DNA of 64,000 nt from Actinoplanes xinjiangensis. Its GTDB lineage: Bacteria > Actinomycetota > Actinomycetes > Mycobacteriales > Micromonosporaceae. Shown here in pieces: positions 44,419-52,915 of this stretch (position 1 is its first letter; every line of letters starts with the position of its first letter). Position numbers and translations under genes: made by a program. The DNA is taken from NCBI RefSeq assembly GCF_003148685.1, contig NZ_QGGR01000001.1, positions 1 to 64,000 on the forward strand, in the 5' to 3' direction. The notes beneath the pieces were generated by a model. It did no database searches. It was given only the letters and a program-made list of their open reading frames with translations, and had not been told where the DNA came from.

Positions 44419-44447
44419 ATCCTGGAGTTCACCTACGTAAATATCAA
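44419..44447 (-). promoter_or_regulatory. Candidate promoter of the chitinase gene
   Basis: TTGATA (44447-44442) and CAGGAT (44424-44419) on the minus strand are 17 bases apart, 48 bp before the start codon. The -10 is weak. Confidence 0.4.
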
Positions 44448-44481
44448 GGGTTGTTAACAGTAATTCCCGCCAGACCGACGA

Positions 44482-46416
44482 TCAGGGCAGGCGGCGACAG
44501 AACAGAGCGTCCGGGGTACGTGCGGACAGCAACCGTGCGGTGTACGCGATCCCGGCCACGTACTCGTCGTCGGCGCACTGCCCCTTGTAGTGGCCGTCAG
44601 CGAAGTCGCCGCCGGGGGCACCCGCCGGACGGTTGTCGCCCCGGTCGAACCACACGGTCCGGCCGGCATCGGTCACGCCGGTGATCGTGGTGGCGCACAG
44701 GGCACTGGACACGGCCGCACCCCGTACCGCGTAGCCGACCAGCACCGACGCCGCCGGGCACTGCAACTTCGTGTAGCCGGACGCCCAGTCCCGGGAGACG
44801 TGCCGCTCGTCGGTCACCACCTGGTGGGCGTTCCAGGTGATCGGGCGGGACACGTCGGTGCACAGGCCCCGGTTGCCGGTGTGACTCAGACCGATCAGAC
44901 GCTGACCGTCGGGGCAGGCCGCCTTACGGGCACCGCTGTCCCAGTCCGGCCGGGCGCGCATCGTCGCGGACGCGATGAAGTCGCCGTGATCGGGGCTCAG
45001 CATGTCGCGGTACGGGACCGGTGCGACGTACCCCTGCCGGCTCGGGGCCGTGACCAGCCGCTGCCAGGCACCGGACCGCCAGTCCGGGCCGTCGAGGACA
45101 CCGGATCGCCGCCCCGCGGCGTCGAAGAACAGCAGCCCCCACTCGTTGCCGCTCTCCGCCCACCCGACCGCCGGCCAGTAGGCGAAGTCGGCGTCGGCGC
45201 GAACCAGCAGATCCACGAAATTCTCGAACCAGGCGCGCTGGCTGCTGCCCTCGGCGGCGTTCGCGTCGACGCCGAACTCGCTGATCCACACCGGCGCGGT
45301 GAAATGGCCACCCGCCTCACCGGCGACGAACAGCGCGTCACGGTGGACGACGGCGGCCAGGTCGGCCGGGCTCAGATCACGGTAGCGGGGGTCGGTCGTC
45401 TCGCCCGTGCCGGTCGCGCCGCTGTGGTTCGGGCCGGTGTAGTCGTAGAAGTGCGCCGCGTACACCAGCTTCCCGGACGTGATCAGCGTGTGCGACAGCG
45501 TGCGGACCGGGCGCAGGGTCGGCCGCTCGTGCGGGAAGCCGTCGACCGGGATGCCGGTCCAGTTGATGCCCTCCACGATGATCAGAAGGTTCGGGTTGGC
45601 CTCGGCCAGAATCCGGTCCCCGGCGCGCTGGGCGGCGGCGAACCAGTCGTGGGCGCCGCCCCGGCCCCAGTTCGGGTCGTCCAGGATCGTGCGGCGCACC
45701 TCGTTGTACAGGTCGGCGCCCACCACCCGCGGATCGTCGCGGTAGCGGCGGGCCATGAACACCCAGTCGTCCTCCCACTGCTGGACGCTCTGCGAGGTGT
45801 TCCACCGCTCGTTGCCGTCGACCGCGCAGCACCAGCGGGTCGTGTTCGTGTGATTGTTGAGGATCACCGCGAGGCCGGCGCCGGTGAGTTCGGCGATTAC
45901 CCTGTCGTACACCTGCAAGGGGGTCGATTCGCGCAGTCCGGGGTTGGCGGCGACCGCGGCGTCGGTGACCGGGCGGGCGTCGCGGACCATCTCGTTGGAG
46001 AACGGCAGGCGCACGCTGTTGAGACCCAGCTCGCGGAACCCGGCGACGATCGTGGCGAGGGGCGCGCGGTCCAGGCCCAGCGGAATCCGCCCGGAGTTCT
46101 CGCCGGCGTGGTGGTTGGCGTTGTCGGCCGTGTCACCGGAACCGTTCCAGGTGCCGCTCGCCCCGTGCCAGTTCCCGGACCGCAGCTTGAAACGCTGCCC
46201 GTCGGCGTCGACGATGTACCGCCCGCGGGTCGACAAGGGGCCCGTCCATCCCGGCTCCTCGGCGCCGGCGGCCACCGGCGGCGCAGCGGCCACCGGCGCG
46301 GTCGGCGGCAGAGCCGCGAGAAGCACAGAAGCCAGAATCAGACGTACGGCCAGGCGCACGGTGACCACCAACCTTCGTCGACGAGTCCGGTGGCTCACAT
46401 TGAAGTGCATCAGCAT
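44482..46416 (-). CDS. GH5 cellulase with three Cys-paired C-terminal repeats
   Basis: A 644-residue secreted endoglucanase. After a basic N-terminus and signal (ending APVAAA) comes a GH5 barrel: NNHTN, the acid/base Glu in DLYNEVRR and the nucleophile Glu in VWISEFGVDA. The last ~190 residues contain three repeats of ~45-55 residues, each with a Cys pair and a G-rich core (LIGLSHTGNRGLC, LVGYAVRGAAVSSALC, VAGIAYT...LFC). They may be a binding domain; I do not recognise it. ATG 46416 follows GGAAAAG; upstream in-frame ATG 46473 is less likely. Confidence 0.9.
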   Translation of the reverse strand: MLMHFNVSHRTRRRRLVVTVRLAVRLILASVLLAALPPTAPVAAAPPVAAGAEEPGWTGPLSTRGRYIVDADGQRFKLRSGNWHGASGTWNGSGDTADNANHHAGENSGRIPLGLDRAPLATIVAGFRELGLNSVRLPFSNEMVRDARPVTDAAVAANPGLRESTPLQVYDRVIAELTGAGLAVILNNHTNTTRWCCAVDGNERWNTSQSVQQWEDDWVFMARRYRDDPRVVGADLYNEVRRTILDDPNWGRGGAHDWFAAAQRAGDRILAEANPNLLIIVEGINWTGIPVDGFPHERPTLRPVRTLSHTLITSGKLVYAAHFYDYTGPNHSGATGTGETTDPRYRDLSPADLAAVVHRDALFVAGEAGGHFTAPVWISEFGVDANAAEGSSQRAWFENFVDLLVRADADFAYWPAVGWAESGNEWGLLFFDAAGRRSGVLDGPDWRSGAWQRLVTAPSRQGYVAPVPYRDMLSPDHGDFIASATMRARPDWDSGARKAACPDGQRLIGLSHTGNRGLCTDVSRPITWNAHQVVTDERHVSRDWASGYTKLQCPAASVLVGYAVRGAAVSSALCATTITGVTDAGRTVWFDRGDNRPAGAPGGDFADGHYKGQCADDEYVAGIAYTARLLSARTPDALFCRRLP

Positions 46417-46821
46417 CTTTTCCGGAACACTCCTAACAATGAACGTGTCGCCCGGTCGAGCGGGCCACCGCACCTGGCCGGGCCGGCCGATCGATGACGC
46501 ACCGCTTCACGGCAGACACCCGTCACCTTCCCGGTCGGCGAGGGGTCCTACCGCGGCGGGGTTCGCCTCTCTCCGCTTCATTCCTGCCACGGGCGCCTAG
46601 ACTGCAAGCAAGGCCGGTCCCGGCCGCCGCAGCGATGACTCCGGCGGGACCGTCGAATCTTGGCCGGCTGCTCTCGCAGCCCTCAGGGTCAAAAATGCAG
46701 GACCGTCTTCCCGGTATGGCCGATGCGCCGATCAACAGCCGCGTGCCGTAAGACCGGCGGGGTTCTGCTCGGTCCGATCTCCGCCGCGACCATGCGACGG
46801 AGAAATCGATTTGGGGAGATT
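46417..46821. other. 405-bp divergent intergenic region
   Basis: Between the GH5 gene and the small secreted protein gene. It should hold both promoters. I see no CebR-type palindrome and no clear -35/-10 pair; no credible ORF. Confidence 0.5.
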
Positions 46822-47091
46822 ATGAACATCAACAAGGTAATCGCCGTCGTCGTGATCGCTTCGGCCGCCGCAGCCATCACTCCGGGTGCGGTGTGGGCGG
46901 CTCCGCAGCGCGAACGCGCTGCTCACAGCCAGGCGACAACCATCGATCCCGCCGACTGCCATGTGGAGGCAAGGTTTACCTGCAAGGTTTCGGACATGAA
47001 GCTGCAATGCGGCGTCGAATTGGTCCTCGTATGCGGAATCGACGGCGTACACGCCCGGGCATACCGAGATGCCTCTCGCTCCGATCAATAG
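46822..47091 (+). CDS. Small secreted Cys-rich protein
   Basis: An 89-residue protein with a Sec signal (NKVIAVVVIASAAAAI, cleaved near VWAAP) and a mature part of ~60 residues with four Cys (CHVEARFTC, KLQC, VLVC). The start ATG 46822 has GGGGAG five bases upstream. Spacing of the Cys suggests two disulfides. No family is recognised. It could be a secreted inhibitor, signalling peptide or cell-wall protein; none of these can be chosen from the sequence. Confidence 0.7.
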   Translation: MNINKVIAVVVIASAAAAITPGAVWAAPQRERAAHSQATTIDPADCHVEARFTCKVSDMKLQCGVELVLVCGIDGVHARAYRDASRSDQ

Positions 47092-47112
47092 CCGAAACAC
47101 GTCCACGGTGAG

Positions 47113-47140
47113 CCCGGGGCGCCACGGATGGCGTCTCGGG
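47113..47140. terminator. Hairpin in the convergent gap after the small secreted gene
   Basis: CCCGGGGCGCC and GGCGTCTCGGG can pair with a few mismatches around a 6-base loop, in the 60-bp convergent gap before the membrane protein stop at 47152. No T-run. Confidence 0.4.
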
Positions 47141-47151
47141 TGACGCACGCG

Positions 47152-47802
47152 TCAGGCTTTCGGGAGGTCAGTGATCGTGAACTTCTCGGTCCAGAGTGAG
47201 AATGACGGCGACACGTACCCCGCGCGGATCTCCAGGCCGAGTCTGTCCGACAACGGGTAGCTCGCCCAGATGAGAACCGGCTGACCAGCGGGCACGGTGA
47301 TGGTCCCGCCCTCCTTGCCTCGGCATTCCCAGTCCGTCGGTGCGAAGTTCCCGCCGGACACGCCGGAGGGATGGAACACCTCGATCCGCACACTTCTGCC
47401 CATGTGGCGCTCCGGGTCCTCGTCGGCTCGCAGGCAGAAGAGGGTCACGTCTTTCGTCATGTCGTGATAGCGGCTCATGTCGAAGAAGAAGGTGACGGTG
47501 CCGTCGGCGACGTCGATGTGGTCCAACGTCATCTCGTTGTCCGCCATCCGCAGGGACGCCGCGTACCGGCCGGCGTCCGGTCTGGACGTGGCGACGAACT
47601 CCCAGGCTCGTGCCGCCAGATAGACCACCAGCCCCAGCGCGACGACGAAGACCGCGAGCTTGAAGAACCAGCCGAGAAGCACGAAAACGCCGGAGGCCAG
47701 GCCGGATCCCTCGTTCATCGCCTTCACGTACTGCTCGTTGGCCGACCAGCCCACTGGCCGCCCGTCCGCGGTCCAGTCGCGTCCCTTGTCGTCGATCGGC
47801 AT
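47152..47802 (-). CDS. Hypothetical single-pass membrane protein
   Basis: A 216-residue protein. One strong helix (VFVLLGWFFKLAVFVVALGLVVYLAA, about residues 39-65) separates a short N-terminus from a ~150-residue beta-rich outer domain with two Cys (LFCLRADED and DWECRGKE). No family is recognised. ATG 47802 is chosen because MPIDDKGRDW gives a normal N-terminus; a longer frame to 47949 lacks a ribosome site. It is preceded by the HD gene on the same strand, 166 bp upstream. Confidence 0.65.
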   Translation of the reverse strand: MPIDDKGRDWTADGRPVGWSANEQYVKAMNEGSGLASGVFVLLGWFFKLAVFVVALGLVVYLAARAWEFVATSRPDAGRYAASLRMADNEMTLDHIDVADGTVTFFFDMSRYHDMTKDVTLFCLRADEDPERHMGRSVRIEVFHPSGVSGGNFAPTDWECRGKEGGTITVPAGQPVLIWASYPLSDRLGLEIRAGYVSPSFSLWTEKFTITDLPKA

Positions 47803-47968
47803 GACGCCGACCGTAGCGACCGGCCCGGACGCCGGAATCGGCTCTCCGGCCTGGTTCTGCGAGACTCGGCGCCATAAGGCGGCGGTCGACGGTGACGTAT
47901 CGGCCGGGCCGCGGTGGGCGGCCGCCCACCGGCTGAGGGTGAGCGGCACAGGCCAGCGCGGGCGGTCG

Positions 47969-48754
47969 TCAGTCCGGGCGGCGGGCGCGGAGCAGGGACA
48001 CCAGCCGCTCGGCCGCGCGTGGGTCGCGGCTGAACAGGGCCGCGGTCAGCAGCGCCAGCGCGCCGGCGCCTCCGGACACCAGCGCCCATTCGGGCACCAG
48101 GCCGCTGCTGATCAGGGCGGCGCCACCGCCGAACGCCGCCACCACCTCGGCGGCCGATCGGGGATCGGCCCGGCGGATGGCCCGGATCATCCGGCGGCGG
48201 TGCTCACGGACTCCCGGGCTGTCGAGGGTGTTCAGGGTGGCGCAGGCGAGTTCGGTCATCTCCGCGGCGATCTCCGGCGCTTGCAGCGAATGGGCCAGCG
48301 GTACGTGGAAGACCAGGGTGTCCAGGGAACTCCGCCGGCGGCTGGCGGCCGGGAGGGGGCGGACGGTCCGCAGGTTGTGCAGCCGGTCGGCGAGCGTGAT
48401 CAGGGTCAGTTCCGGATCGTCGGGCGCCTCCGTGCGTACCACGCCGAGGGTCAGGTCTTCGACGAGTCCGGCGATGCCGGACCCGAACTCGGCGTGCAAC
48501 TGCCGCGAAGTGATGTCGGTGTCCTCGATGACGTCGTGCAGAAGGGCCGCGCAGACGGCGGGCAGCGTGCCGCCGTGCGAGGCGACGATCCCGGCGACGG
48601 CGACGGGATGGCTGATGTACGGGTTGCCGTCGCGCCGCCGCTGGCGTCCGTGGGCGCGCTTCGCGAGTTCGTAGGCGTTCCAGACCGGGAGGATGTCGCC
48701 GTGGCGACCAGATTCACTGAGGGTGCCCATGAGGTCACCAATCGTGTAACCCAT
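47969..48754 (-). CDS. SpoT-like HD-domain phosphohydrolase with C-terminal membrane segments
   Basis: A protein of ~261 residues. The HD motifs of RelA/SpoT hydrolases are visible as NPYISHPVAVA, ALLHDVIEDTD and TLADRLHNLRT. There is no synthetase, TGS or ACT domain, so it is a stand-alone hydrolase, perhaps of (p)ppGpp or another nucleotide. Its C-terminus has two hydrophobic stretches (AALISSGLVPEWALVSG, GALALLTAALF) that may anchor it. Start is uncertain: 48754, 48778 or 48730; the last has GGTGA four bases upstream. Confidence 0.8.
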   Translation of the reverse strand: MGYTIGDLMGTLSESGRHGDILPVWNAYELAKRAHGRQRRRDGNPYISHPVAVAGIVASHGGTLPAVCAALLHDVIEDTDITSRQLHAEFGSGIAGLVEDLTLGVVRTEAPDDPELTLITLADRLHNLRTVRPLPAASRRRSSLDTLVFHVPLAHSLQAPEIAAEMTELACATLNTLDSPGVREHRRRMIRAIRRADPRSAAEVVAAFGGGAALISSGLVPEWALVSGGAGALALLTAALFSRDPRAAERLVSLLRARRPD

Positions 48755-48811
48755 AGGGCGATCGTAGAGGTGGCGCACGAGTCGCAGACCCGTGCGCCAC
48801 CTCCGGAGGCG

Positions 48812-50608
48812 TCAGCCGATCGCGAAGCTGGGGTGCGGCGGCTGGTTGTAGGCGGTGTTCTGCCAGGCGACCGCCGTGCGGTACTGGCGGTCCTGCATCA
48901 GCGACGGGCGCGAGATGCTCGTCGGGTCGGTGGTGGAGTAGATCCGCAGGGCGTTGTTGCCGGTGGTGGGCCAGATGACCTCTTCCCGCCAGTCGCCGAG
49001 GATGTCGGCCTGCAACGACGGGGTGGCCTTCGTGCCGTTGTTGGAACGCACACCCGCGGCGGTCAGCAGGCGGGTGTCGGAGCCGGTGCCGTACTTGTCG
49101 ATGTGGGTGCCGTCGAGCAGTTCACGCTGGGCGTCGCCGTCCCACCAGATGACGAAGTTGGCACTGGACGGTTTGCGGCCGATGTTCTGCCCGGACGTGT
49201 TGTGCAGGCCGGACACCGCCGACGACCACGATTCGGCGCCGGGGCTGCCGGCGTAGATGTCGGCCGAGACGCCGCGGCCGTTGTCGCAGCCGCAGGACGC
49301 GTTGGACCAGATGATCGATCCGGTACGGGCGTCGGCCATCCACGCGGCCAGTTTGTTGGTGCTCTCGTCGACCTTGAAGACCTCCAGTCCGGCACGGCTC
49401 GGGATCAGGTCGCCGACGTGGAGGGCGTCGCCGTGGCCCTGCCCGTTGGTCCACAGGCCGGAGCCGTTGTCGTCGACGGCCATCGCGCCGTACATGATCT
49501 CGTCCCTGCCGTCGCCGTCGACGTCGGCGACCGAGAGCTGATGGTTGCCCTGGCCGGCCCAGGCCGAACCGTTCGTCGACGAGCTGCTGTCGAAGGTCCA
49601 GCGGCGGGTCAGGGCGCCGTTGCGGAAGTCCCAGGCCGCGATGACCGAGCGGGTGTAGTAGCCGCGGGCCATGATGATGCTCGGGTAGGACCCGGTGACG
49701 TAGGCGGTGCCGGCGAGGAACCGGTCGACCCGGTTGCCGTAGTTGTCGCCCCACGAGGAGACGGTGCCGCGCGCCGGGACGTAGTTGGCGGTCGCCATCG
49801 CCCGGCCGGTCTGGCCGTTGAAGACGGTCAGGTACTCCGGTCCGGTGAGGATGTAGCCGGAGGAGTTGCGGTGGTCGGCGGTGGAGCTGCCGATCACCGT
49901 GCCGCCGCCGTCGATGGTGCCGTCGGCGGTCTTCATGGCGACCTCGGCCCTGCCGTCACCGTCGTAGTCGAAGACCTGGAACTGGGTGTAGTGGGCACCG
50001 GCCCGGATGTTCCTGCCCAGGTTGAGGCGCCACAGGCGGGTGCCGTTGAGTTTGTACGCGTCGATGTAGACCGGCCCGGTGTAGCCGGCCTGGGAGTTGT
50101 CCTTGGCGTTGGACGGGTCCCATTTGAGGACGATCTCGTAGGAGCCGTCGCCGTCGAGGTCACCGACGGAGGCGTCGTTGGCGCTGTAGGTGTACGCGAC
50201 GCCGTCCGGTGTGGTGCCACCGGCCGGGATCTGGATCGGCACGTCCTGGTAGGCGGCGGCCAGCGCCACCGTCGGAGCGGCGGTGTCGGCGAGGGTCTCG
50301 GCGCCGCCGGTCACCGGGCGGACCGTGTAGGAGGCGCCGACCGGGGCGCCCGCGTCGGTGAAGTTGGTGCCCTTGGCGATCGGGGTGGCGGTCACCTTCG
50401 TGCCGTTGCGGTAGACGTTGAAGGCGACGCCGGCCGGATCGGTGGTGAGCAGGCGCCAGGAGAGGAAGTTGCCGGTGGCGGTGCGCAGGCTGATCAGGCC
50501 GCGGTTCTCAGTGGTGGCGGCGGCGGCCTGGGAGCCGGCGGGCACGCCGGGGACGGCCAGCGTCACGGCGGTAACCACCGCGGCGACACTGGTTAACAGT
50601 TTGAACAT
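48812..50608 (-). CDS. Rhamnogalacturonan lyase (PL11)
   Basis: A 598-residue secreted pectin lyase. It follows the PL11 plan from the start of the mature protein (RGLISLRTATGNFLSWRLL) with repeated DGDG calcium loops (VGDLDGDGSYEIVLKW, DYDGDGRAEVAMK, VADVDGDGRDEIMYGA), which build the eight-bladed propeller. It cleaves the rhamnose-galacturonate backbone by beta-elimination. ATG 50608 opens a signal peptide (MFKLLTSVAAVVTAVTLAV); a longer frame to 50710 is less likely. Codon 5 is the rare TTA. A palindromic operator candidate lies upstream at 50750-50779. Confidence 0.93.
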   Translation of the reverse strand: MFKLLTSVAAVVTAVTLAVPGVPAGSQAAAATTENRGLISLRTATGNFLSWRLLTTDPAGVAFNVYRNGTKVTATPIAKGTNFTDAGAPVGASYTVRPVTGGAETLADTAAPTVALAAAYQDVPIQIPAGGTTPDGVAYTYSANDASVGDLDGDGSYEIVLKWDPSNAKDNSQAGYTGPVYIDAYKLNGTRLWRLNLGRNIRAGAHYTQFQVFDYDGDGRAEVAMKTADGTIDGGGTVIGSSTADHRNSSGYILTGPEYLTVFNGQTGRAMATANYVPARGTVSSWGDNYGNRVDRFLAGTAYVTGSYPSIIMARGYYTRSVIAAWDFRNGALTRRWTFDSSSSTNGSAWAGQGNHQLSVADVDGDGRDEIMYGAMAVDDNGSGLWTNGQGHGDALHVGDLIPSRAGLEVFKVDESTNKLAAWMADARTGSIIWSNASCGCDNGRGVSADIYAGSPGAESWSSAVSGLHNTSGQNIGRKPSSANFVIWWDGDAQRELLDGTHIDKYGTGSDTRLLTAAGVRSNNGTKATPSLQADILGDWREEVIWPTTGNNALRIYSTTDPTSISRPSLMQDRQYRTAVAWQNTAYNQPPHPSFAIG

Positions 50609-50749
50609 GGGGGATCCAAACTTGTGGGGGAAACGGGGTTCCGGCGGCGATCGCCATTCAGCCGGTGACGCCAAGCCTCCATTTCGTAGGCATTTCAGCC
50701 GACCGGGCATGCGGGGATCATGGCAGGTCAGCCGAGTTGCGCGGCAAGG

Positions 50750-50779
50750 TCAGGAAATGTTGAAAGCTTTCATTCCTGA
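50750..50779. promoter_or_regulatory. Palindromic operator candidate upstream of the rhamnogalacturonan lyase gene
   Basis: A perfect 12-bp palindrome TGAAAGCTTTCA (50761-50772) is flanked by TCAGGAA (50750) and TTCCTGA (50773), an outer inverted pair with a 4-base offset. The GAAAGCTTTC core resembles LacI-family operators. It lies ~150 bp before the lyase start, so pectin- or rhamnose-responsive control is plausible. Confidence 0.55.
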
Positions 50780-50819
50780 CTTGTACTTAACCGGTTCGCA
50801 ACCTTCACCGTGGCCGATG

Positions 50820-51845
50820 CTATAGACGTGCCCCGATATCTGCAATAGCCCGGCGGAACTGGGCGAGCAGGACGGCAGCCCACACCAGCGCGCACCCGGC
50901 CGCGTAGGCCATCGCGGTCGGCGGCGCATCGGCGGCCGTCCACAGCAGCGCCATGACGGCCAGATAGACGGCACCCGCGGCCGGCGCGTAGGAGCCCTTT
51001 GCACCCTCTGCCGGCCCGCCCCGGAACGCGATCACCGCGGCGAAGGCCAGCGCCGCCATCTCCACCCACAGCACCACCGCCCGGCCGGCCGGGCCGAACG
51101 GCACAGTCGGCAGCGAGAACACCATCATCGCGAGCGGCGTCAGAAGGCCCACGGCGGCGATCCGCCACACTGCCAGTCTCCGGCCGGCCAGCAGCAGCCG
51201 GGTCAGCAGGGCGGTCCCGAACGGCGCGGCAGCCGCGAAGATGACGGCGCTGGTCAGCGGGGCGTCGCCGAGCAGCGGCGTGTTCGACGGCGCGGCCGGG
51301 TTCCACACCCACCAGCGCAGCCCCGGTCCCAGCTGGTCGAAGATCTCGTACCCGGCGTGGAAGACCACCGCGACGCAGGCCGCGCCGAGCAGCGGATTGC
51401 GGCGCTCCAGGATGCCGGTCCGCTGGACGAGGGCATAGGCGAGGTACGTCATGGCGGGGTAGAGCGCCACGATGTACAGCGGCAGGCGGTCGAAGAGGAA
51501 CTGCACCGTGAAGACGTTGTGCACGAAGATCAGGCCGACCTGATCGTCCATCCCGAACCGGTCGGGGAAGTACAGCGGCGGCTCCAGGATCAGCACGTAG
51601 ACGACGGTGGCGAACCACAGCCCGAGGTTGGCCGGATCGCCGCGGCGGCGCCACCACAGCACCGCATGGATCAGGGCGGCGACGGCGAGCGCCACCATGA
51701 GCAGTTCGAGGACCGGCTGCGTCCAGCTCTGCGCCGTGGTCGGGTCACGGACGGTCACCAGCGGGTTCGCGGTCGCGCAGTCGATGCCGCCGAGCATGTC
51801 CGCCAGCGCCGTGAAGTCGTCGTGACACGGGCTCACGGCCGTCAC
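50820..51845 (-). CDS. Polytopic membrane protein of unknown family
   Basis: A 341-residue protein with about nine hydrophobic helices. Short loops carry conserved-looking motifs such as LILEPPLYFPDRFGMDD, VFHAGYEIFDQLGPG and WNPAAPSNTPLLG, with His and acidic residues close to the membrane that could bind metal. The GTG at 51845 overlaps the stop of the metal-dependent hydrolase gene, so both proteins come from one mRNA under the operator at 52801. The pair may act on the same lipid-like substrate (inference). Confidence 0.7.
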   Translation of the reverse strand: MTAVSPCHDDFTALADMLGGIDCATANPLVTVRDPTTAQSWTQPVLELLMVALAVAALIHAVLWWRRRGDPANLGLWFATVVYVLILEPPLYFPDRFGMDDQVGLIFVHNVFTVQFLFDRLPLYIVALYPAMTYLAYALVQRTGILERRNPLLGAACVAVVFHAGYEIFDQLGPGLRWWVWNPAAPSNTPLLGDAPLTSAVIFAAAAPFGTALLTRLLLAGRRLAVWRIAAVGLLTPLAMMVFSLPTVPFGPAGRAVVLWVEMAALAFAAVIAFRGGPAEGAKGSYAPAAGAVYLAVMALLWTAADAPPTAMAYAAGCALVWAAVLLAQFRRAIADIGARL

Positions 51846-52768
51846 CGCGCCGTCGCGGTGTAATACATGCTCAGATCGAGGCCCTGGTCGTAGGCGGCGA
51901 ACCAGTCGGCGGCGAAGGCCGGGAGCGGCTCGCCGGCGGGCCGGTGGTGCGGCACCTGCGAGCGCAGCAGCCGGTAGACGAGTGCCGCCATCTCGGCGTT
52001 CCCGGCCGGCGCGAACGGTGACGGCGGTGCGATGCCGAACCGTTTCCGCAGGCCACCGGCGAGTGGGAGCCGGGTGAGCGCCTCCTCCCGGCGTACCCCG
52101 TCGGGTGAGATGTTGTGGTACCCGGCGCGGCGGTCCGTTTCCGGCACGTGCCGGTCGAAGCCGCGCAGGATGTTGCGGTAGACCGTCATGACGTGGCTGA
52201 AGGTCGCCTTGGTGACACGGCTGCGGTACCACCGGTTGTGCACGACCGCGTCGAAGACGACGAGTGCCGAACTGCGGTGCTCGACCTCCTCGCAGAAGTG
52301 CCACAGGAACAGCGACGCCACCCGCTCGTCACCGGGCCGGAACAGGACGTCCTCGTGATCCAGCATGATCTTGAACAGTGGCGTGAACGTCGCCTCCAGG
52401 TCGGCGGTGTACGCCAGCTGCCACTCCAGCGGCCGGGTTCGCAGCAGGTCGTCGTAACTGGCGACCGCTTCGTCGACCACCTCTTGCAGGCCGGGGTACT
52501 GGGCGACGAGCGCAGCCACGTGCCGCCGGTGATTGTTGGCGTGCTGCGCCTCCTGCCGCAGGAACGACTCGGCCTCCTCGGCCGCCGCCGGGTCGGTGAT
52601 GAGCGGCATCGCCTTGCGCGTCGACGCCACGATGAACTTCTCGAACGCGACGGCGATGATGCTGATCGCGTTGCACATGAGCCCGAACTTCGGATGACTG
52701 GGCAGCCACTGGAACGGGATGCTCTCGTCCAGCCTGAAGTTGATGCGGCGGATGGGCAGATCCGTCAT
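51842..52768 (-). CDS. Predicted metal-dependent hydrolase (PF10118 type)
   Basis: A 308-residue, mainly helical protein of the family annotated as predicted metal-dependent hydrolase. Its Glu/His pattern (RQEAQHANNHRRH, then an inner Glu, then CEEVEHR) resembles a ferritin-like di-metal carboxylate centre, as in di-iron oxygenases. Reaction unknown. ATG 52768 follows AGAGGTG. A KstR-like operator is 32 bp upstream, which suggests control by a lipid- or sterol-responsive TetR regulator. It is co-translated with the membrane protein downstream. Confidence 0.82.
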   Translation of the reverse strand: MTDLPIRRINFRLDESIPFQWLPSHPKFGLMCNAISIIAVAFEKFIVASTRKAMPLITDPAAAEEAESFLRQEAQHANNHRRHVAALVAQYPGLQEVVDEAVASYDDLLRTRPLEWQLAYTADLEATFTPLFKIMLDHEDVLFRPGDERVASLFLWHFCEEVEHRSSALVVFDAVVHNRWYRSRVTKATFSHVMTVYRNILRGFDRHVPETDRRAGYHNISPDGVRREEALTRLPLAGGLRKRFGIAPPSPFAPAGNAEMAALVYRLLRSQVPHHRPAGEPLPAFAADWFAAYDQGLDLSMYYTATAR

Positions 52769-52800
52769 CGCACACCTCTTCGACGTCGGGACCCCAAAAG

Positions 52801-52814
52801 TAGAACACGTTCTA
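52801..52814. promoter_or_regulatory. KstR-like TetR operator
   Basis: TAGAACACGTTCTA matches the KstR motif TNNAACNNGTTNNA known from cholesterol regulons of mycolic-acid bacteria, and is a perfect inverted repeat in its 6-bp arms. It lies 32 bp upstream of the hydrolase start. KstR itself is not encoded in the window; another TetR protein may use this site. Confidence 0.6.
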
Positions 52815-52915
52815 CATTCGTGTCCACCGTCGGCGTCGGCGCATGCTGTAAGCGGCCGCTACCGGTGGCCTCCCGAGATCTCCGCGGTCGCAGTGCACGA
52901 GCCCGGCCGCGACCC

